Positions 29,073-37,918 of a stretch of DNA of 64,000 nucleotides are shown here, in pieces (position 1 is the first letter of the stretch; the number at the start of each line of letters is the position of its first letter). Below the pieces are notes generated by a model that did no database searches, was not told the origin of the DNA, and worked only from the letters and a program-made list of their open reading frames with translations. The position numbers and the translations under genes are program-made. The DNA is from Brachybacterium nesterenkovii (GTDB lineage Bacteria > Actinomycetota > Actinomycetes > Actinomycetales > Dermabacteraceae), in assembly GCF_900163655.1 (NCBI RefSeq), contig NZ_FWFG01000030.1:37777-101776 (forward strand), written 5' to 3'.

Positions 29073-31139
29073 TCAGAACACCGAGATGGTGATGGTCGAG
29101 CCCTTCCCGGCCTGCGAGCCGCCGGCGAGCGACTGCTGGTAGACCTGCCCGAACACGGGCTCGCCCTTGTCGTGCGCCACCTCGACGACGAAGCCGGCGT
29201 TCTGCAACGTCGTGACCGCGTCGGCCTCGGGCATCTTGAACACGTCGGGGACGGCCACCATCTCGGGCCCCTGGGACACGACGACGTCGATCGTGGCGCC
29301 GCGACGGGCCGTGCCCCCGGCGGGGTCCTGGGAGATCACAGAGCCTGCGGGCACGGTCAGCGAGTACGCCTGCGAGGTCTTGACGAGGAACCCCTGGTCC
29401 TTCAGGGCCGCCACGGCGTCGGCCTCGGCGCGGCCGGTCGTGTCGGGCACCGAGATGGGCCGCGGGCCGCGCGAGACGACCACGTGGACCTCGCCCCCGG
29501 CGGGCAGGGCATCGGCCTCGGCGGACTGCGAGACGATCGCGCCCTCGGGCACCTTCTCGTCGTAGACGCGCTCGTCCTCGACCAGCACGAGCCCCGCGCC
29601 CTCGACGGCGGCCCGGGCCTCGTCGACGGTCTTGCCCTGGACGCCCGGGACCGGGAACGTCTGCACGCCGCGCGAGACGAGGAGGGTGACCGCATCCCCC
29701 CGCTTGAGCTCGCTGCCCGGCGTCGGGGTGGAGCCGATGACGTGGCCTGCGGGCACGGTGTCGGAGTACGTCTCGCGGGTCTCGGCGGTCAGATTGGCGC
29801 CCTCGAGCGCGGCCTCCGCGTCGGACAGGGTCGTGCCGGCGACGACGGGGACCGTGCGATCGCCGCCGGGGCCCTCGGTGCCGTACCAGCGGAACCCGGC
29901 CCAGGCGCCGCCGAGCACGAGAGCGAGAGCCGCGGCGACGGCCAGAGCGCGCAGGGCGAACGAGCGGCGGGCAGCGCCTCGGCCCAGGTGGCGACCGCTG
30001 CGCGGGCGGGGCGGACGCACCGCCACGAGGCGCAGCGAGGCATCCTCATCGGGCTCTGCGGGCTCTGCTGCCGCCGAGGCGCTCCGAGGCGAGGAGCCGT
30101 CGTGCCCGGACCCGGGGGCGTTGGCCGCGGCGGGCTCAGCGGGCGCGGCGGCATCGGCTGCGGGTACGGCACCGGTCGGGAAGATCCGCGGGCCGGAGTC
30201 GTGGTCGAGGGCGTCCTCCGGCATCGGGGAGGTCAGCAGCGGCACGTCCTGGGTGCTGCGGGCGGTCGTCGGGCGGGCGTCCTGGACGGAGGCGGGCAGA
30301 TGGTCCGACAGCTCGACGAGCGCGCGCAGGAGCTCATCGGCCGACGCCGGGCGCGAGGCGGCTGATCGCGCGCAGCACCAGGTGACGAGCGAGTCGAGCT
30401 CGCGCGGCACGGTGGGGACCAGGCTCGAGGGCGCCGGGATGTCCTCGTGGACGTGCTGGAAGGCGACGTGGACGGGCTGCTCGCCCGTGAAGGGCTGGCA
30501 CCCCGTGAGCATCTCGAACAGGACGATGCCGAAGGAGTACAGATCGCTGCGCTCGTCGCAGTGCCCGCGCATCACCACCTCGGGGCTCACATACGCGACC
30601 GTGCCCAGCAGCATCCCCGTGGCAGACGCCGAGGCGGCGCCGATCGCGCGCGCGAGCCCGAAGTCCGTGACCTTCACGCGCCCGTCGGAGGCCAGCAGGA
30701 TGTTCTCCGGCTTGATGTCGCGGTGCACGATGCCCGCCTCGTGGGCGGCGCGCAGGGCGCGCGCGACGGGGATCGCGATCGCGAGCGCGCGCCGGACCGT
30801 GAGCGGCCCCCGCCGCAGCTCCTCGCGGAGCGTCCCCCCGTCGATCAGCTCCATCGCGAGGTAGGCGTGGTCGCCGTCCTCGCCGTGGTCGTAGACCGCC
30901 ACCACGTCGGGGTGGGTCAGGCGCGCCGCGGCGCGGGCCTCCCGGGTGAAGCGCGAGCGGAACTGGGGGTCGGAGGCGAGGTGCGGGTGCATGAGCTTGA
31001 GCGCGACCGTGCGCTCGAGCCGCTCGTCGTGCCCGCGATGGACCGAGGCCATGCCGCCGCGCGCGACGAGCTCCTCGACGCGATAGCGACCGTCGAGGAG
31101 CTGGCCGAGATCGGGGGAAGCGATCGACGCCGGGCTCAC
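29073..31139 (-). CDS. PASTA-domain serine/threonine protein kinase (PknL-like)
   Basis: A 688-residue membrane-spanning kinase. The Hanks-type domain occupies about 15-275 with ARGGMASVHRG, the Lys in VALKLM, HRDIKPEN and TDFGLARA. A Pro/Ala-rich linker leads to one membrane helix (about 392-415), and four PASTA repeats (about 425-688) lie outside the cell, where such repeats usually bind peptidoglycan fragments or lipid II. I chose GTG 31139 because TACACT ends 6 nt upstream. GTG 31184 would add 15 residues without SD or promoter. The gene is divergent from the small HTH gene, as for PknL and Rv2175c. Confidence 0.93.
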   Translation of the reverse strand: MSPASIASPDLGQLLDGRYRVEELVARGGMASVHRGHDERLERTVALKLMHPHLASDPQFRSRFTREARAAARLTHPDVVAVYDHGEDGDHAYLAMELIDGGTLREELRRGPLTVRRALAIAIPVARALRAAHEAGIVHRDIKPENILLASDGRVKVTDFGLARAIGAASASATGMLLGTVAYVSPEVVMRGHCDERSDLYSFGIVLFEMLTGCQPFTGEQPVHVAFQHVHEDIPAPSSLVPTVPRELDSLVTWCCARSAASRPASADELLRALVELSDHLPASVQDARPTTARSTQDVPLLTSPMPEDALDHDSGPRIFPTGAVPAADAAAPAEPAAANAPGSGHDGSSPRSASAAAEPAEPDEDASLRLVAVRPPRPRSGRHLGRGAARRSFALRALAVAAALALVLGGAWAGFRWYGTEGPGGDRTVPVVAGTTLSDAEAALEGANLTAETRETYSDTVPAGHVIGSTPTPGSELKRGDAVTLLVSRGVQTFPVPGVQGKTVDEARAAVEGAGLVLVEDERVYDEKVPEGAIVSQSAEADALPAGGEVHVVVSRGPRPISVPDTTGRAEADAVAALKDQGFLVKTSQAYSLTVPAGSVISQDPAGGTARRGATIDVVVSQGPEMVAVPDVFKMPEADAVTTLQNAGFVVEVAHDKGEPVFGQVYQQSLAGGSQAGKGSTITISVF

Positions 31140-31145
31140 ACGGGG

Positions 31146-31151
31146 AGTGTA
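31146..31151 (-). promoter_or_regulatory. -10 box placed for leaderless kinase mRNA
   Basis: TACACT on the - strand (31151 to 31146) ends 6 nt before GTG 31139, with no SD between. It lies inside the longer reading frame, which argues for the shorter start. Confidence 0.5.
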
Positions 31152-31279
31152 GGTCGGGGCGCTGGTGCGGGCCTGGACAGACACGCGCGAGGGCCGGGGT
31201 GAGGCACATCGCGCTCCGGGCGGGCTCGTCGTGCGCGCCGCGGGCGCAGGACCGCCGGACCGCGTGGCACCCTGGTGGG

Positions 31280-31633
31280 GTGAGCACTGTGGATGAACTG
31301 GTCGGCGAGTGGCTGACCCTGCCCGATGCGGCCGAGCTGCTGGACGTCGAGACCTCCCGGGTGCGGCGCCTGATCGACGAGCACAAGCTCCTGGCGGTCC
31401 GGCGCGGGGACCCGGTGGTGCGCTCGGTGCCCGCGGCGATGATCCTCGACGGCGAGGTCGTCCCGCATTTGCCCGGCACGATCACCGTCCTGCGCGACGC
31501 CGGATTCGCCGACGAGGAGATGCTGACCTGGCTGTTCACGGCCGATGACACCCTGCCGGGGCGCCCGATCGACCAGCTCCGCGCGGGCCAGCGCGGCGAG
31601 GTCCGGCGCCGCGCGCAGGCCATGGCGTTCTGA
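31280..31633 (+). CDS. Small DNA-binding protein, Rv2175c-like
   Basis: A 117-residue protein with an N-terminal helix-turn-helix (TLPDAAELLDVETSRVRRLI) and a conserved C-terminal part (GTITVLRDAGFADEEMLTWL) as in Rv2175c. In M. tuberculosis that protein is a PknL phosphorylation substrate; the same divergent arrangement with a PASTA kinase here suggests the same pair. The start is GTG 31280, with CACCCT 6 nt upstream and no clear SD. Confidence 0.88.
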   Translation: MSTVDELVGEWLTLPDAAELLDVETSRVRRLIDEHKLLAVRRGDPVVRSVPAAMILDGEVVPHLPGTITVLRDAGFADEEMLTWLFTADDTLPGRPIDQLRAGQRGEVRRRAQAMAF

Positions 31634-31694
31634 CGGCGGGCTGACTGCCCGCAGCGATCGCCGCGCGCCCCGGGACGGATGCGCGGTGGTCCGT

Positions 31695-31746
31695 GCCGTG
31701 CGCGCACGGCTCAGCCCGCTGTCGGCTCGCGGTCTGCGCAGACCGC
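31695..31746. other. Two perfect palindromes at a convergent junction
   Basis: GCCGTGCGCGCACGGC (31695-31710) and GCGGTCTGCGCAGACCGC (31729-31746) lie between the HTH gene and the polyprenyl synthase gene, 8 nt before the latter's stop. They could form terminators for both directions, though neither has a normal loop. Confidence 0.4.
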
Positions 31747-31753
31747 AGTCGTG

Positions 31754-32878
31754 TCAGTCCGCGGTCGGCCCCAGCTCGAGCCCCGCGAGATCGGTCGTCG
31801 CCCGCGCGAGGTCGATGAGCGCCGCCCGCGCCTGATCGGTGATGCCCGACAGCGCCGAGACGGTCCCCACCGCGGCGTCGGCGTCCTCGCGCACGCGCCG
31901 CGCGACCTCCGCGATCGCGCCGGTGCCGCGGAGGACCGCGCGGACCGCGGCCACATCCTCGGGCGAGGCGTCGTCGGCGCCGACAGTCCGCGCCAGCACC
32001 TCGCGCTGCCGGTAGTCGGCGCGCTCCTGCGCGACGGCGAGCAGGAGGGTGCGCTTGCCCTCGGCGATGTCGCTGCTCGCCGACTTCCCCGTCGCCGCCT
32101 CGTCGCCGATCACGCCCAGCAGGTCATCGCGCAGCTGGAAGCCTCGGCCCACCGCCTCCGCGTACCGGGACAGGCCCTCCAGGAGCGCGTCGTCGGCGCC
32201 GAGGAGCGCGGCGCCCAGGCGCAGGGGGCGCAGGACGGTGTAGGGGACGGTCTTCCACCGGATCACGGCGAGCGCCGCGTCCTTCTCGAGGGCCTGCGAG
32301 ACGAACCCGCCTGCCTGGTGGAGGATGTCGAGGTACTGGCCGGCCATGACCTCCGAGCACAGCAGGTCGTACTCGCGCCGCGCCGCCGGGACGCTGGCGA
32401 GCACCTCGGCGGCCAGCGCGTTCGCCCACGTGAGCGCGAGATCCCCCAGGACGACCGCGACGGCGGCACCGTGCTCCTCGCTCGAGCCGACCAGTGCCCG
32501 GGCGCGGTGGTCGTCGGCGGCGGCGACGTGGACGGCGGGGCGTCCGCGGCGCGTGGGGGAGTGGTCGATGAGGTCGTCGTGGACGAGGGCGGCCGCCTGC
32601 ACCAGCTCGATGGCCGCCCCGAGGGTCGCCAGGCGTTCGCGCTCGGCCTGATCGGGCACGCGCACGGCGGCGCCGCCCCAGAAGCAGAAGCGCGGGCGCA
32701 GCAGCTTCCCGCCCTCGAGGAAGGTCGAGAGCACGCCGGCGAGCGAGGCGACCTCCGGTGCGATCGCCCGGAGCTCCTCGCGCCGCTCCGCCAGCGTCAC
32801 CCGCAGGATCCGCGCGACGTCGTCGGCGAGGTCGGCGTCCTCGCGCGGAGGGAGGGCGGGCGCGGACGACGAGGACAT
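31754..32878 (-). CDS. Polyprenyl (geranylgeranyl-type) diphosphate synthase
   Basis: A 374-residue all-helical trans-prenyltransferase. The first Asp-rich motif is DDLID (in LVHDDLIDHSPTRRGRP) and the second region is FQLRDDLLGVIGD. It condenses isopentenyl diphosphate with allylic diphosphates; chain length cannot be read from sequence alone, and products may feed menaquinone or carotenoid synthesis. The ATG at 32878 has AGGAG 6 nt upstream. Position matches Rv2173 (idsA2). It is divergent from the DUF4192 gene. Confidence 0.92.
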   Translation of the reverse strand: MSSSSAPALPPREDADLADDVARILRVTLAERREELRAIAPEVASLAGVLSTFLEGGKLLRPRFCFWGGAAVRVPDQAERERLATLGAAIELVQAAALVHDDLIDHSPTRRGRPAVHVAAADDHRARALVGSSEEHGAAVAVVLGDLALTWANALAAEVLASVPAARREYDLLCSEVMAGQYLDILHQAGGFVSQALEKDAALAVIRWKTVPYTVLRPLRLGAALLGADDALLEGLSRYAEAVGRGFQLRDDLLGVIGDEAATGKSASSDIAEGKRTLLLAVAQERADYRQREVLARTVGADDASPEDVAAVRAVLRGTGAIAEVARRVREDADAAVGTVSALSGITDQARAALIDLARATTDLAGLELGPTAD

Positions 32879-33027
32879 GGATGCTCCTGGGGACAGCTGA
32901 GGGGACAGCGCGAAGGGGACAGTGCGGAGGGGCGGCGCCGGTTCCGGCGTTCCTCCCCACTCAGACGTTATCCCCATCGAGCGCGTGCATGTGGTCGCGC
33001 CGGGCGGGGCCGACGAGCATCGTGCCC

Positions 33028-34209
33028 ATGGCACACCGACGAACACGCCCCGCCCCGCACCCGCCTCGCACGCTGTGCACCCACGACCCCGCCGAGATCC
33101 TCGTGCATGCGAGCCTCCTCCTGGGAGAGCCGGCGCGGGACTCCCTCCTGCTCATCGGCGTGCGGCCGGATTCGAGCACCGCCCTGTCGGTGCGCGCCGA
33201 TCTGCCCGAGGCCCCGGGGGCGTCCTGGGATCTCATGATCGGACGGGTCCTCGAGCCGCTCGCCTCCAGCGGCGCCCGTCGGGCGGCGGGTGCGGTGATC
33301 CTCGGCGACGGTCGCGATCACATCCCGGCCGGGCGCGTCGAGGAGCTCGGCATCCCCAGCGCGGCGCGCGTCCTCGAGATCGCGGCGGGCGGGAACGGAC
33401 CCGCCGTGCTGATCGGCGAGGTGTGGGTCATCGCGGCGGGCCGGGCGCGCCGCGTCCGGCTCCGGGGCGATGGACCGGGCGATGGGCCCGCCGTCGAGGT
33501 GGAGGAGCCGATCGCGCTGGCCCCGGCCGACGCGACCCTCGCGGCGGTCGAGGCGGTCGCCGCCGGGGAGATGCTCCCGCGGCAGGGGCCGGACCCGGTG
33601 ATCGGGGCCCTGCGAGCGGGACTCGCCGCGGGCGGCATCGCGGAACGGAGGATCGCCATGCCCCGCCCCGGGATCGAGAGCGTCTGGAGGGCTGCGCTCG
33701 AGGCCCTCGCCGTCCTGGGCGACGAGCCCTCCAATGCGCCTCCCGAGGCGCTCATGACGGCGTGTGAACGTGTCCGCGAGCTCGTCGGCGACCTCGCATC
33801 GGTCCACCGCCGCGACGAGCTCCTCGCCCTCGTGACCGGGAGGGGACAGGGGCTCGGCCGGATCTCCTCGGAGCGCGCGATCGACGTCATGACGCGCTCC
33901 GCCCGGCGTCCTCACGAGAGCGTCATCGCAGGTGGTGCCTGGTATGAGGCGCTGCGGCGGATCGAGGCGGCGACCCGTCCCGCACCCGGGGCGGAGGCGG
34001 CGGCCCCTCCGGCCCGGATGGTGAGCGGCTGGGCGTCAACCGCCTGTCTGCTCTCCCTCCTGGCGTGGTGGAACCACCGCTTCGCGACGGCCGGGACGCT
34101 CGTCGGGACGGTCCTGGAGCACCGGCCCGATCACTCTCTGGCACGATTGGCGCTCGTCATGGCCACGCATCCGGTCAGACCGGGGTGGAGCCCCGGGCCG
34201 TCGACCTGA
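33028..34209 (+). CDS. DUF4192 domain-containing protein
   Basis: A 393-residue protein with the actinobacterial DUF4192 pattern: an N-terminal DPAEILVHASLLLGEPARDSL segment and a C-terminal LLAWWNHRFATAGTLVG...P repeat-like end. No membrane segments or catalytic motif were recognised, and its function is unknown. The ATG at 33028 was chosen; an in-frame GTG lies 6 nt upstream. It precedes metX by 42 nt and may be cotranscribed. Confidence 0.85.
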   Translation: MAHRRTRPAPHPPRTLCTHDPAEILVHASLLLGEPARDSLLLIGVRPDSSTALSVRADLPEAPGASWDLMIGRVLEPLASSGARRAAGAVILGDGRDHIPAGRVEELGIPSAARVLEIAAGGNGPAVLIGEVWVIAAGRARRVRLRGDGPGDGPAVEVEEPIALAPADATLAAVEAVAAGEMLPRQGPDPVIGALRAGLAAGGIAERRIAMPRPGIESVWRAALEALAVLGDEPSNAPPEALMTACERVRELVGDLASVHRRDELLALVTGRGQGLGRISSERAIDVMTRSARRPHESVIAGGAWYEALRRIEAATRPAPGAEAAAPPARMVSGWASTACLLSLLAWWNHRFATAGTLVGTVLEHRPDHSLARLALVMATHPVRPGWSPGPST

Positions 34210-34251
34210 TCGGTGCCGGCCGCCGGAGCGAGCAGTGCAGGAGGGGAAGCG

Positions 34252-35487
34252 ATGTCCGCCTCGTCCCCGCTGCCCGTGTCCGGGGCCTGGCGCCCCGGTG
34301 ATGCGCCGGGACGTCGGCGCTTCTGCGACCTCGGCGACCTCCTGCTTGAGAGCGGCATCACGCTGCCTGAGGTGCGTTTGGCCTACGAGACGTGGGGGGA
34401 GCTCGCCCCGGACGCCTCCAACGCCGTGCTCGTGCTCCATGCGCTCACCGGGGACTCCCACGTCCGCGGCCCCGCCGAGGACGGCCACCCGACCGCCGGA
34501 TGGTGGGACCACCTCGTCGGCCCCGGCCTGCCGATCGACACAGACCGCTGGTTCGTCATCGCCCCCAACGTCCTGGGCGGCTGCCAGGGCAGCACAGGGC
34601 CGGCCTCCGATGCGCCCGATGGTCGGCGATGGGGGAGCCGCTTCCCCCACGTGTCGGTGCGCGACCAGGTCGAGGCCGAGCTCGCCCTCGCGCAGCGGCT
34701 CGGGATCGACGGCTGGGCCCTCGTGATCGGCGGCTCGATGGGCGGCATGCGGGCCCTCGAATGGGCGGTCGGCCATCCCGACCGCGTCGACCGCCTCGCC
34801 GTCATCGCCAGCGGAGCCGCGGCCTCCGCCGACCAGATCGCCTGGTCGAGCGCGCAGGCCGCCGCGATCCGCTCTTGCGACGGCTTCGCGGGCGGCGACT
34901 ACTACGACGCCCCCGACGGCCGCGGGCCCCAGAAGGGCCTCGGCGTCGCCCGTCGGATCGCGCACACGACCTACCGGACGGCCGAGGAGCTCGCCGACCG
35001 CTTCGACAACCGCCGCCGGGCCGAGCCCGACGGCCGCTACGAGGTCTCCAGCTACCTGGATCACCACGCCGACAAGCTGATCCGCCGCTTCGACGCCAAC
35101 TCCTACCTCGTCCTGACGGCGGCGATGGACGGCCACGACGTCGGCCGCGACCGCGGCGGCATCGCGGCCGCGCTCGCGCGGGTGACGGCGCGGACGCTCG
35201 TCGTCGGCGTCGACACGGACCGCCTCTTCCCGCTGTCGATGAGCGAGCGCATCGCCGAGGGCATCGACGACGCGCGCTTCCATGTGATCCACTCCGTCTT
35301 CGGCCACGACGGCTTCCTCGTGGACTCCCCGGCGCTCGCCGACTGGATCCGGGACCTCCTGGGTGGTCGCTCCGGTCGGCAGAGCGCTAGGGTCGTAGCG
35401 GTCTCCGCAGCCGCGGGGTGCTCGGATCCTGCCCGTCGCCAGGAGCACGCGGACGCACACTCCGCGGAACTGAAGAGGTCCCCATGA
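34252..35487 (+). CDS. metX: Homoserine O-acetyltransferase
   Basis: A 411-residue alpha/beta-hydrolase-fold enzyme that acylates homoserine for methionine synthesis. Family motifs are HALTGDSH, NVLGGCQGSTGP and the nucleophile GGSMGGMRALEW; a catalytic Asp (VGVDTDRLFP) and His (FGHDGFL) follow. The ATG at 34252 has GGAGGGG upstream. After the normal end (DWIRDLLG) the frame continues about 40 residues of low-complexity sequence and stops by ATGA overlap with the next gene. Acetyl versus succinyl preference is not determined. No metY partner lies nearby. Confidence 0.93.
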   Translation: MSASSPLPVSGAWRPGDAPGRRRFCDLGDLLLESGITLPEVRLAYETWGELAPDASNAVLVLHALTGDSHVRGPAEDGHPTAGWWDHLVGPGLPIDTDRWFVIAPNVLGGCQGSTGPASDAPDGRRWGSRFPHVSVRDQVEAELALAQRLGIDGWALVIGGSMGGMRALEWAVGHPDRVDRLAVIASGAAASADQIAWSSAQAAAIRSCDGFAGGDYYDAPDGRGPQKGLGVARRIAHTTYRTAEELADRFDNRRRAEPDGRYEVSSYLDHHADKLIRRFDANSYLVLTAAMDGHDVGRDRGGIAAALARVTARTLVVGVDTDRLFPLSMSERIAEGIDDARFHVIHSVFGHDGFLVDSPALADWIRDLLGGRSGRQSARVVAVSAAAGCSDPARRQEHADAHSAELKRSP

Positions 35488-35885
35488 GCGTCGTCGTCGC
35501 CTACTCCCCGTCGGAGCAGGGCCGTGCCGCACTGCGGGCCGGTGCGGCGCAGGCCCGATCGCGCCGCGCCCCCCTGGTGGTCGCCTCGCACTCCTTCATC
35601 GACAGCGGGAAGGGGCGCACGACGGCGGACGAGGACGAGCTGCGCGCCGAGCTCGCGGCCCTCGACGAGGCCCCCGCGGACGTGCGGCTGCGCGCCAGCG
35701 CCGATCCCGACGTCGGCGCCTTCCTGCTCCAGGTCATCGAGGCCGAGGAGGCCGAGCTGCTGGTGATCGGCCTGCGGGGGAAGTCCCGCATCGGGAAGCT
35801 GCATCTGGGCGCGACCGCCCGGCGCGTGGTGCTCGCCAGCCCCTGCCCGGTGCTCGCGGTCAAGGAGGACCACGCCGCGGCGTGA
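35484..35885 (+). CDS. Universal stress protein (UspA family)
   Basis: A 133-residue single Usp domain. The C-terminal nucleotide-binding signature appears as GLRGKSRIGKLHLGATARRV (near 95-115), close to the ATP-binding G-2x-G-9x-G-S/T pattern, so nucleotide binding is plausible. Its ATG overlaps the metX stop (ATGA), so it is probably translationally coupled. The 5' AGAGGT gives a weak SD. Confidence 0.9.
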   Translation: MSVVVAYSPSEQGRAALRAGAAQARSRRAPLVVASHSFIDSGKGRTTADEDELRAELAALDEAPADVRLRASADPDVGAFLLQVIEAEEAELLVIGLRGKSRIGKLHLGATARRVVLASPCPVLAVKEDHAAA

Positions 35886-35914
35886 CCTGCGCTGCGGCTC
35901 CGCGGCGTGACCTG
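35875..35914 (+). repeat. 15-bp direct repeat across the Usp stop codon
   Basis: CCGCGGCGTGACCTG occurs at 35875-35889 and 35900-35914, a 25-bp period. The first copy contains the TGA stop of the universal stress gene. Confidence 0.8.
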
Positions 35915-35975
35915 GGGATCCGGCTCCGCGATCCGGTGCGGAACCGTCGCTCGGGCCTCCTGCGGACGCGCCGCG

Positions 35976-36006
35976 GGGAATATCCGGGGCGCTCCGACGT
36001 TATAAT
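35976..36006 (+). promoter_or_regulatory. Composite promoter upstream of sigA
   Basis: A perfect TATAAT at 36001-36006 is the best -10 in the window. It overlaps GTT (35999-36001), which lies 17 nt after GGGAAT (35976-35981); this resembles the SigR/SigH-type pattern (GGAAT, about 18 nt, GTT) known to control principal sigma genes in Streptomyces. The leader to the sigA start is about 145 nt. The housekeeping -10 is seen directly; the second promoter class is inference. Confidence 0.55.
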
Positions 36007-36156
36007 TGTGGAGTTCGCCGCCGGACCCCTCAGCTCATCGACGCATCTGTGCGCGGAGCACCATGCCCTGGAGCGGTCGAGCCGATCTCCGACCACCCAT
36101 CGCCCCGAGCACGACGGACCGCCCCTTGCGTGCGGTCAGCCGGAAGAAGGAACTGC

Positions 36157-37515
36157 GTGACTGCCTCCCCGAAGACTGCGACCACCACGACCGCGGCCAA
36201 GCGCGCCGCGGCCAAGAAGCCCGCCGCCGCGAAGACGACGGCGGCCAAGACCACCGCCGCGAAGGCGACCGCCGCCAAGACCGCGGACGACGCGGCCGTC
36301 GAGACGACGGAGGCCGTGGAGTCGGAGCAGAGCGCTCCGGTTGCGAAGGCCCCCGCCAAGAAGGCCCCCGCGAAGACGGCGGCCGCCAAGAAGCCCGCGG
36401 CGAAGAAGCCTGCCGCGAAGCGCACCTCCTCCAAGGCGGCGAAGGCCTCCGAGGCCGCGGAGGCCCCCGAGGAGATCGACGAGGACGCCGAGGCGACCCC
36501 CTCGGAGGACGAGACCGCCAAGGCGGAGACCGAGAGCTCCGGCGGCTTCGTCGTGACCGCCGCCGAGGACGACTCCCCGGCGCAGCAGGTCGTCACCGCT
36601 GGCGCGACCGCCGACCCGGTCAAGGACTACCTCAAGCAGATCGGCAAGGTCGCGCTGCTGAACGCGGCCCAGGAGGTCGAGCTCGCCGAGCGCATCGAGG
36701 CGGGCCTGTACGCCGAGCAGAAGCTCAAGGCGGACGAGTCGATGCGCAAGACCAAGGCCGGTCGCGAGCTCGCGATCATCGCCGAGGACGGCCGCGCGGC
36801 CAAGGACCACCTGCTCGAGGCGAACCTCCGCCTCGTCGTCTCCCTCGCCAAGCGCTACACGGGCCGCGGCATGCTGTTCCTGGACCTCATCCAGGAGGGC
36901 AACCTCGGTCTGATCCGTGCGGTCGAGAAGTTCGACTACACCAAGGGCTACAAGTTCTCGACCTACGCGACGTGGTGGATCCGCCAGGCCATCACCCGCG
37001 CCATGGCCGACCAGGCCCGCACCATCCGCATCCCCGTCCACATGGTCGAGGTCATCAACAAGCTCGCGCGCGTCCAGCGACAGATGCTGCAGGACCTGGG
37101 CCGCGAGCCCACGCCCGAGGAGCTCGCCAAGGAGCTCGACATGACCCCGGAGAAGGTCGTCGAGGTCCAGAAGTACGGTCGCGAGCCGATCTCCCTGCAC
37201 ACCCCGCTGGGCGAGGACGGCGACAGCGAGTTCGGCGACCTCATCGAGGACTCCGAGGCCGTGGTCCCGGCCGACGCTGTGAGCTTCACGCTCCTGCAGG
37301 AGCAGCTGCACTCGGTGCTCGACACGCTCTCCGAGCGCGAGGCCGGGGTCGTCGCGATGCGCTTCGGCCTCGAGGACGGCCAGCCCAAGACGCTGGACGA
37401 GATCGGCAAGGTCTACGGCGTGACCCGTGAGCGGATCCGCCAGATCGAGTCGAAGACGATGAGCAAGCTGCGCCACCCCTCGCGCTCGCAGGTGCTGCGG
37501 GACTACCTGGACTGA
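36157..37515 (+). CDS. sigA: Principal RNA polymerase sigma factor
   Basis: A 452-residue sigma-70 family housekeeping factor. The N-terminus (about 1-100) is rich in Lys, Ala, Pro and Thr and then acidic. Region 1.2 begins at [11 protein letters not shown] (near 152). Region 2 contains [20 protein letters not shown] and [15 protein letters not shown] (region 2.3-2.4). Region 3 follows IRIPVHMVE, and region 4.2 is [20 protein letters not shown]. The GTG at 36157 has GAAGAAGGA upstream. A strong terminator follows. The frame is open upstream but without family sequence. Confidence 0.97.
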   Translation: MTASPKTATTTTAAKRAAAKKPAAAKTTAAKTTAAKATAAKTADDAAVETTEAVESEQSAPVAKAPAKKAPAKTAAAKKPAAKKPAAKRTSSKAAKASEAAEAPEEIDEDAEATPSEDETAKAETESSGGFVVTAAEDDSPAQQVVTAGATADPVKDYLKQIGKVALLNAAQEVELAERIEAGLYAEQKLKADESMRKTKAGRELAIIAEDGRAAKDHLLEANLRLVVSLAKRYTGRGMLFLDLIQEGNLGLIRAVEKFDYTKGYKFSTYATWWIRQAITRAMADQARTIRIPVHMVEVINKLARVQRQMLQDLGREPTPEELAKELDMTPEKVVEVQKYGREPISLHTPLGEDGDSEFGDLIEDSEAVVPADAVSFTLLQEQLHSVLDTLSEREAGVVAMRFGLEDGQPKTLDEIGKVYGVTRERIRQIESKTMSKLRHPSRSQVLRDYLD

Positions 37516-37541
37516 CACGCACGGCATCACCCGAGACAGCA

Positions 37542-37580
37542 CGAGGGCCCCGTACCGATCCGATCGGTACGGGGCCCTCG
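37542..37580 (+). terminator. Terminator of sigA
   Basis: An almost completely palindromic 39-nt element: CGAGGGCCCCGTACCGAT (37542-37559) pairs perfectly with 37563-37580 around a 3-nt loop, 27 nt beyond the sigA stop. Confidence 0.85.
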
Positions 37581-37656
37581 CGGTTGCGGACTCGCGCCGC
37601 GGATGGCTCAGCCCGCAACAGGCGGACTCCGCGGCGAGGTCAGTGCGCCATGAGCC

Positions 37657-37699
37657 CAGTTCGCGGTGAGTTCAGTCCGCGGTGAGCTCAGTCCGCGGC
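37657..37699 (+). repeat. 16-bp tandem repeat (about 2.7 copies)
   Basis: Units at 37657-37672 (CAGTTCGCGGTGAGTT), 37673-37688 (CAGTCCGCGGTGAGCT) and a partial copy to 37699. The last unit contains the stop codon of the leftward DUF7455 gene. Confidence 0.8.
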
Positions 37700-37909
37700 G
37701 GGCTCGGGACGCCGATGCAGGCGATCGGTCTCGTCGATCACCTCGGACGCGAGCGGCGCCAGCGCATCCGCGTTGGCCCGGGAGTGGTGGGCGCAGAAGA
37801 GGAGCTCGCCGCCAGCGGTCAGCACGTACTTGACGTACGCCTGAGCGTTGCAGCGATCGCAGCGGTCGTGCGCGGTCAGTCGAGGTGCGTCGAGCGTCGT
37901 GGTGTTCAT
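37688..37909 (-). CDS. DUF7455 family small zinc-ribbon-like protein
   Basis: A 73-residue protein (76 if ATG 37918 is used) with the conserved core DRCDRCNAQAYVKYVL and GGELLFCAHH. The two CxxC/CxxH-like pairs suggest a zinc site. It is conserved next to sigA in actinobacteria (by memory, near Rv2708c). Function unknown. Confidence 0.85.
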   Translation of the reverse strand: MNTTTLDAPRLTAHDRCDRCNAQAYVKYVLTAGGELLFCAHHSRANADALAPLASEVIDETDRLHRRPEPAAD

Positions 37910-37918
37910 ACCCGCCAT

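Noticed and set aside
34130..34260. SAM or cobalamin riboswitch upstream of metX
   Set aside because: The gap is only 42 nt and lacks any conserved riboswitch core; metX probably shares the upstream transcript.
35886..36156. Riboswitch or upstream ORF in the sigA leader
   Set aside because: No conserved RNA motif or ORF with an SD was recognised; only the promoter signals are reported.
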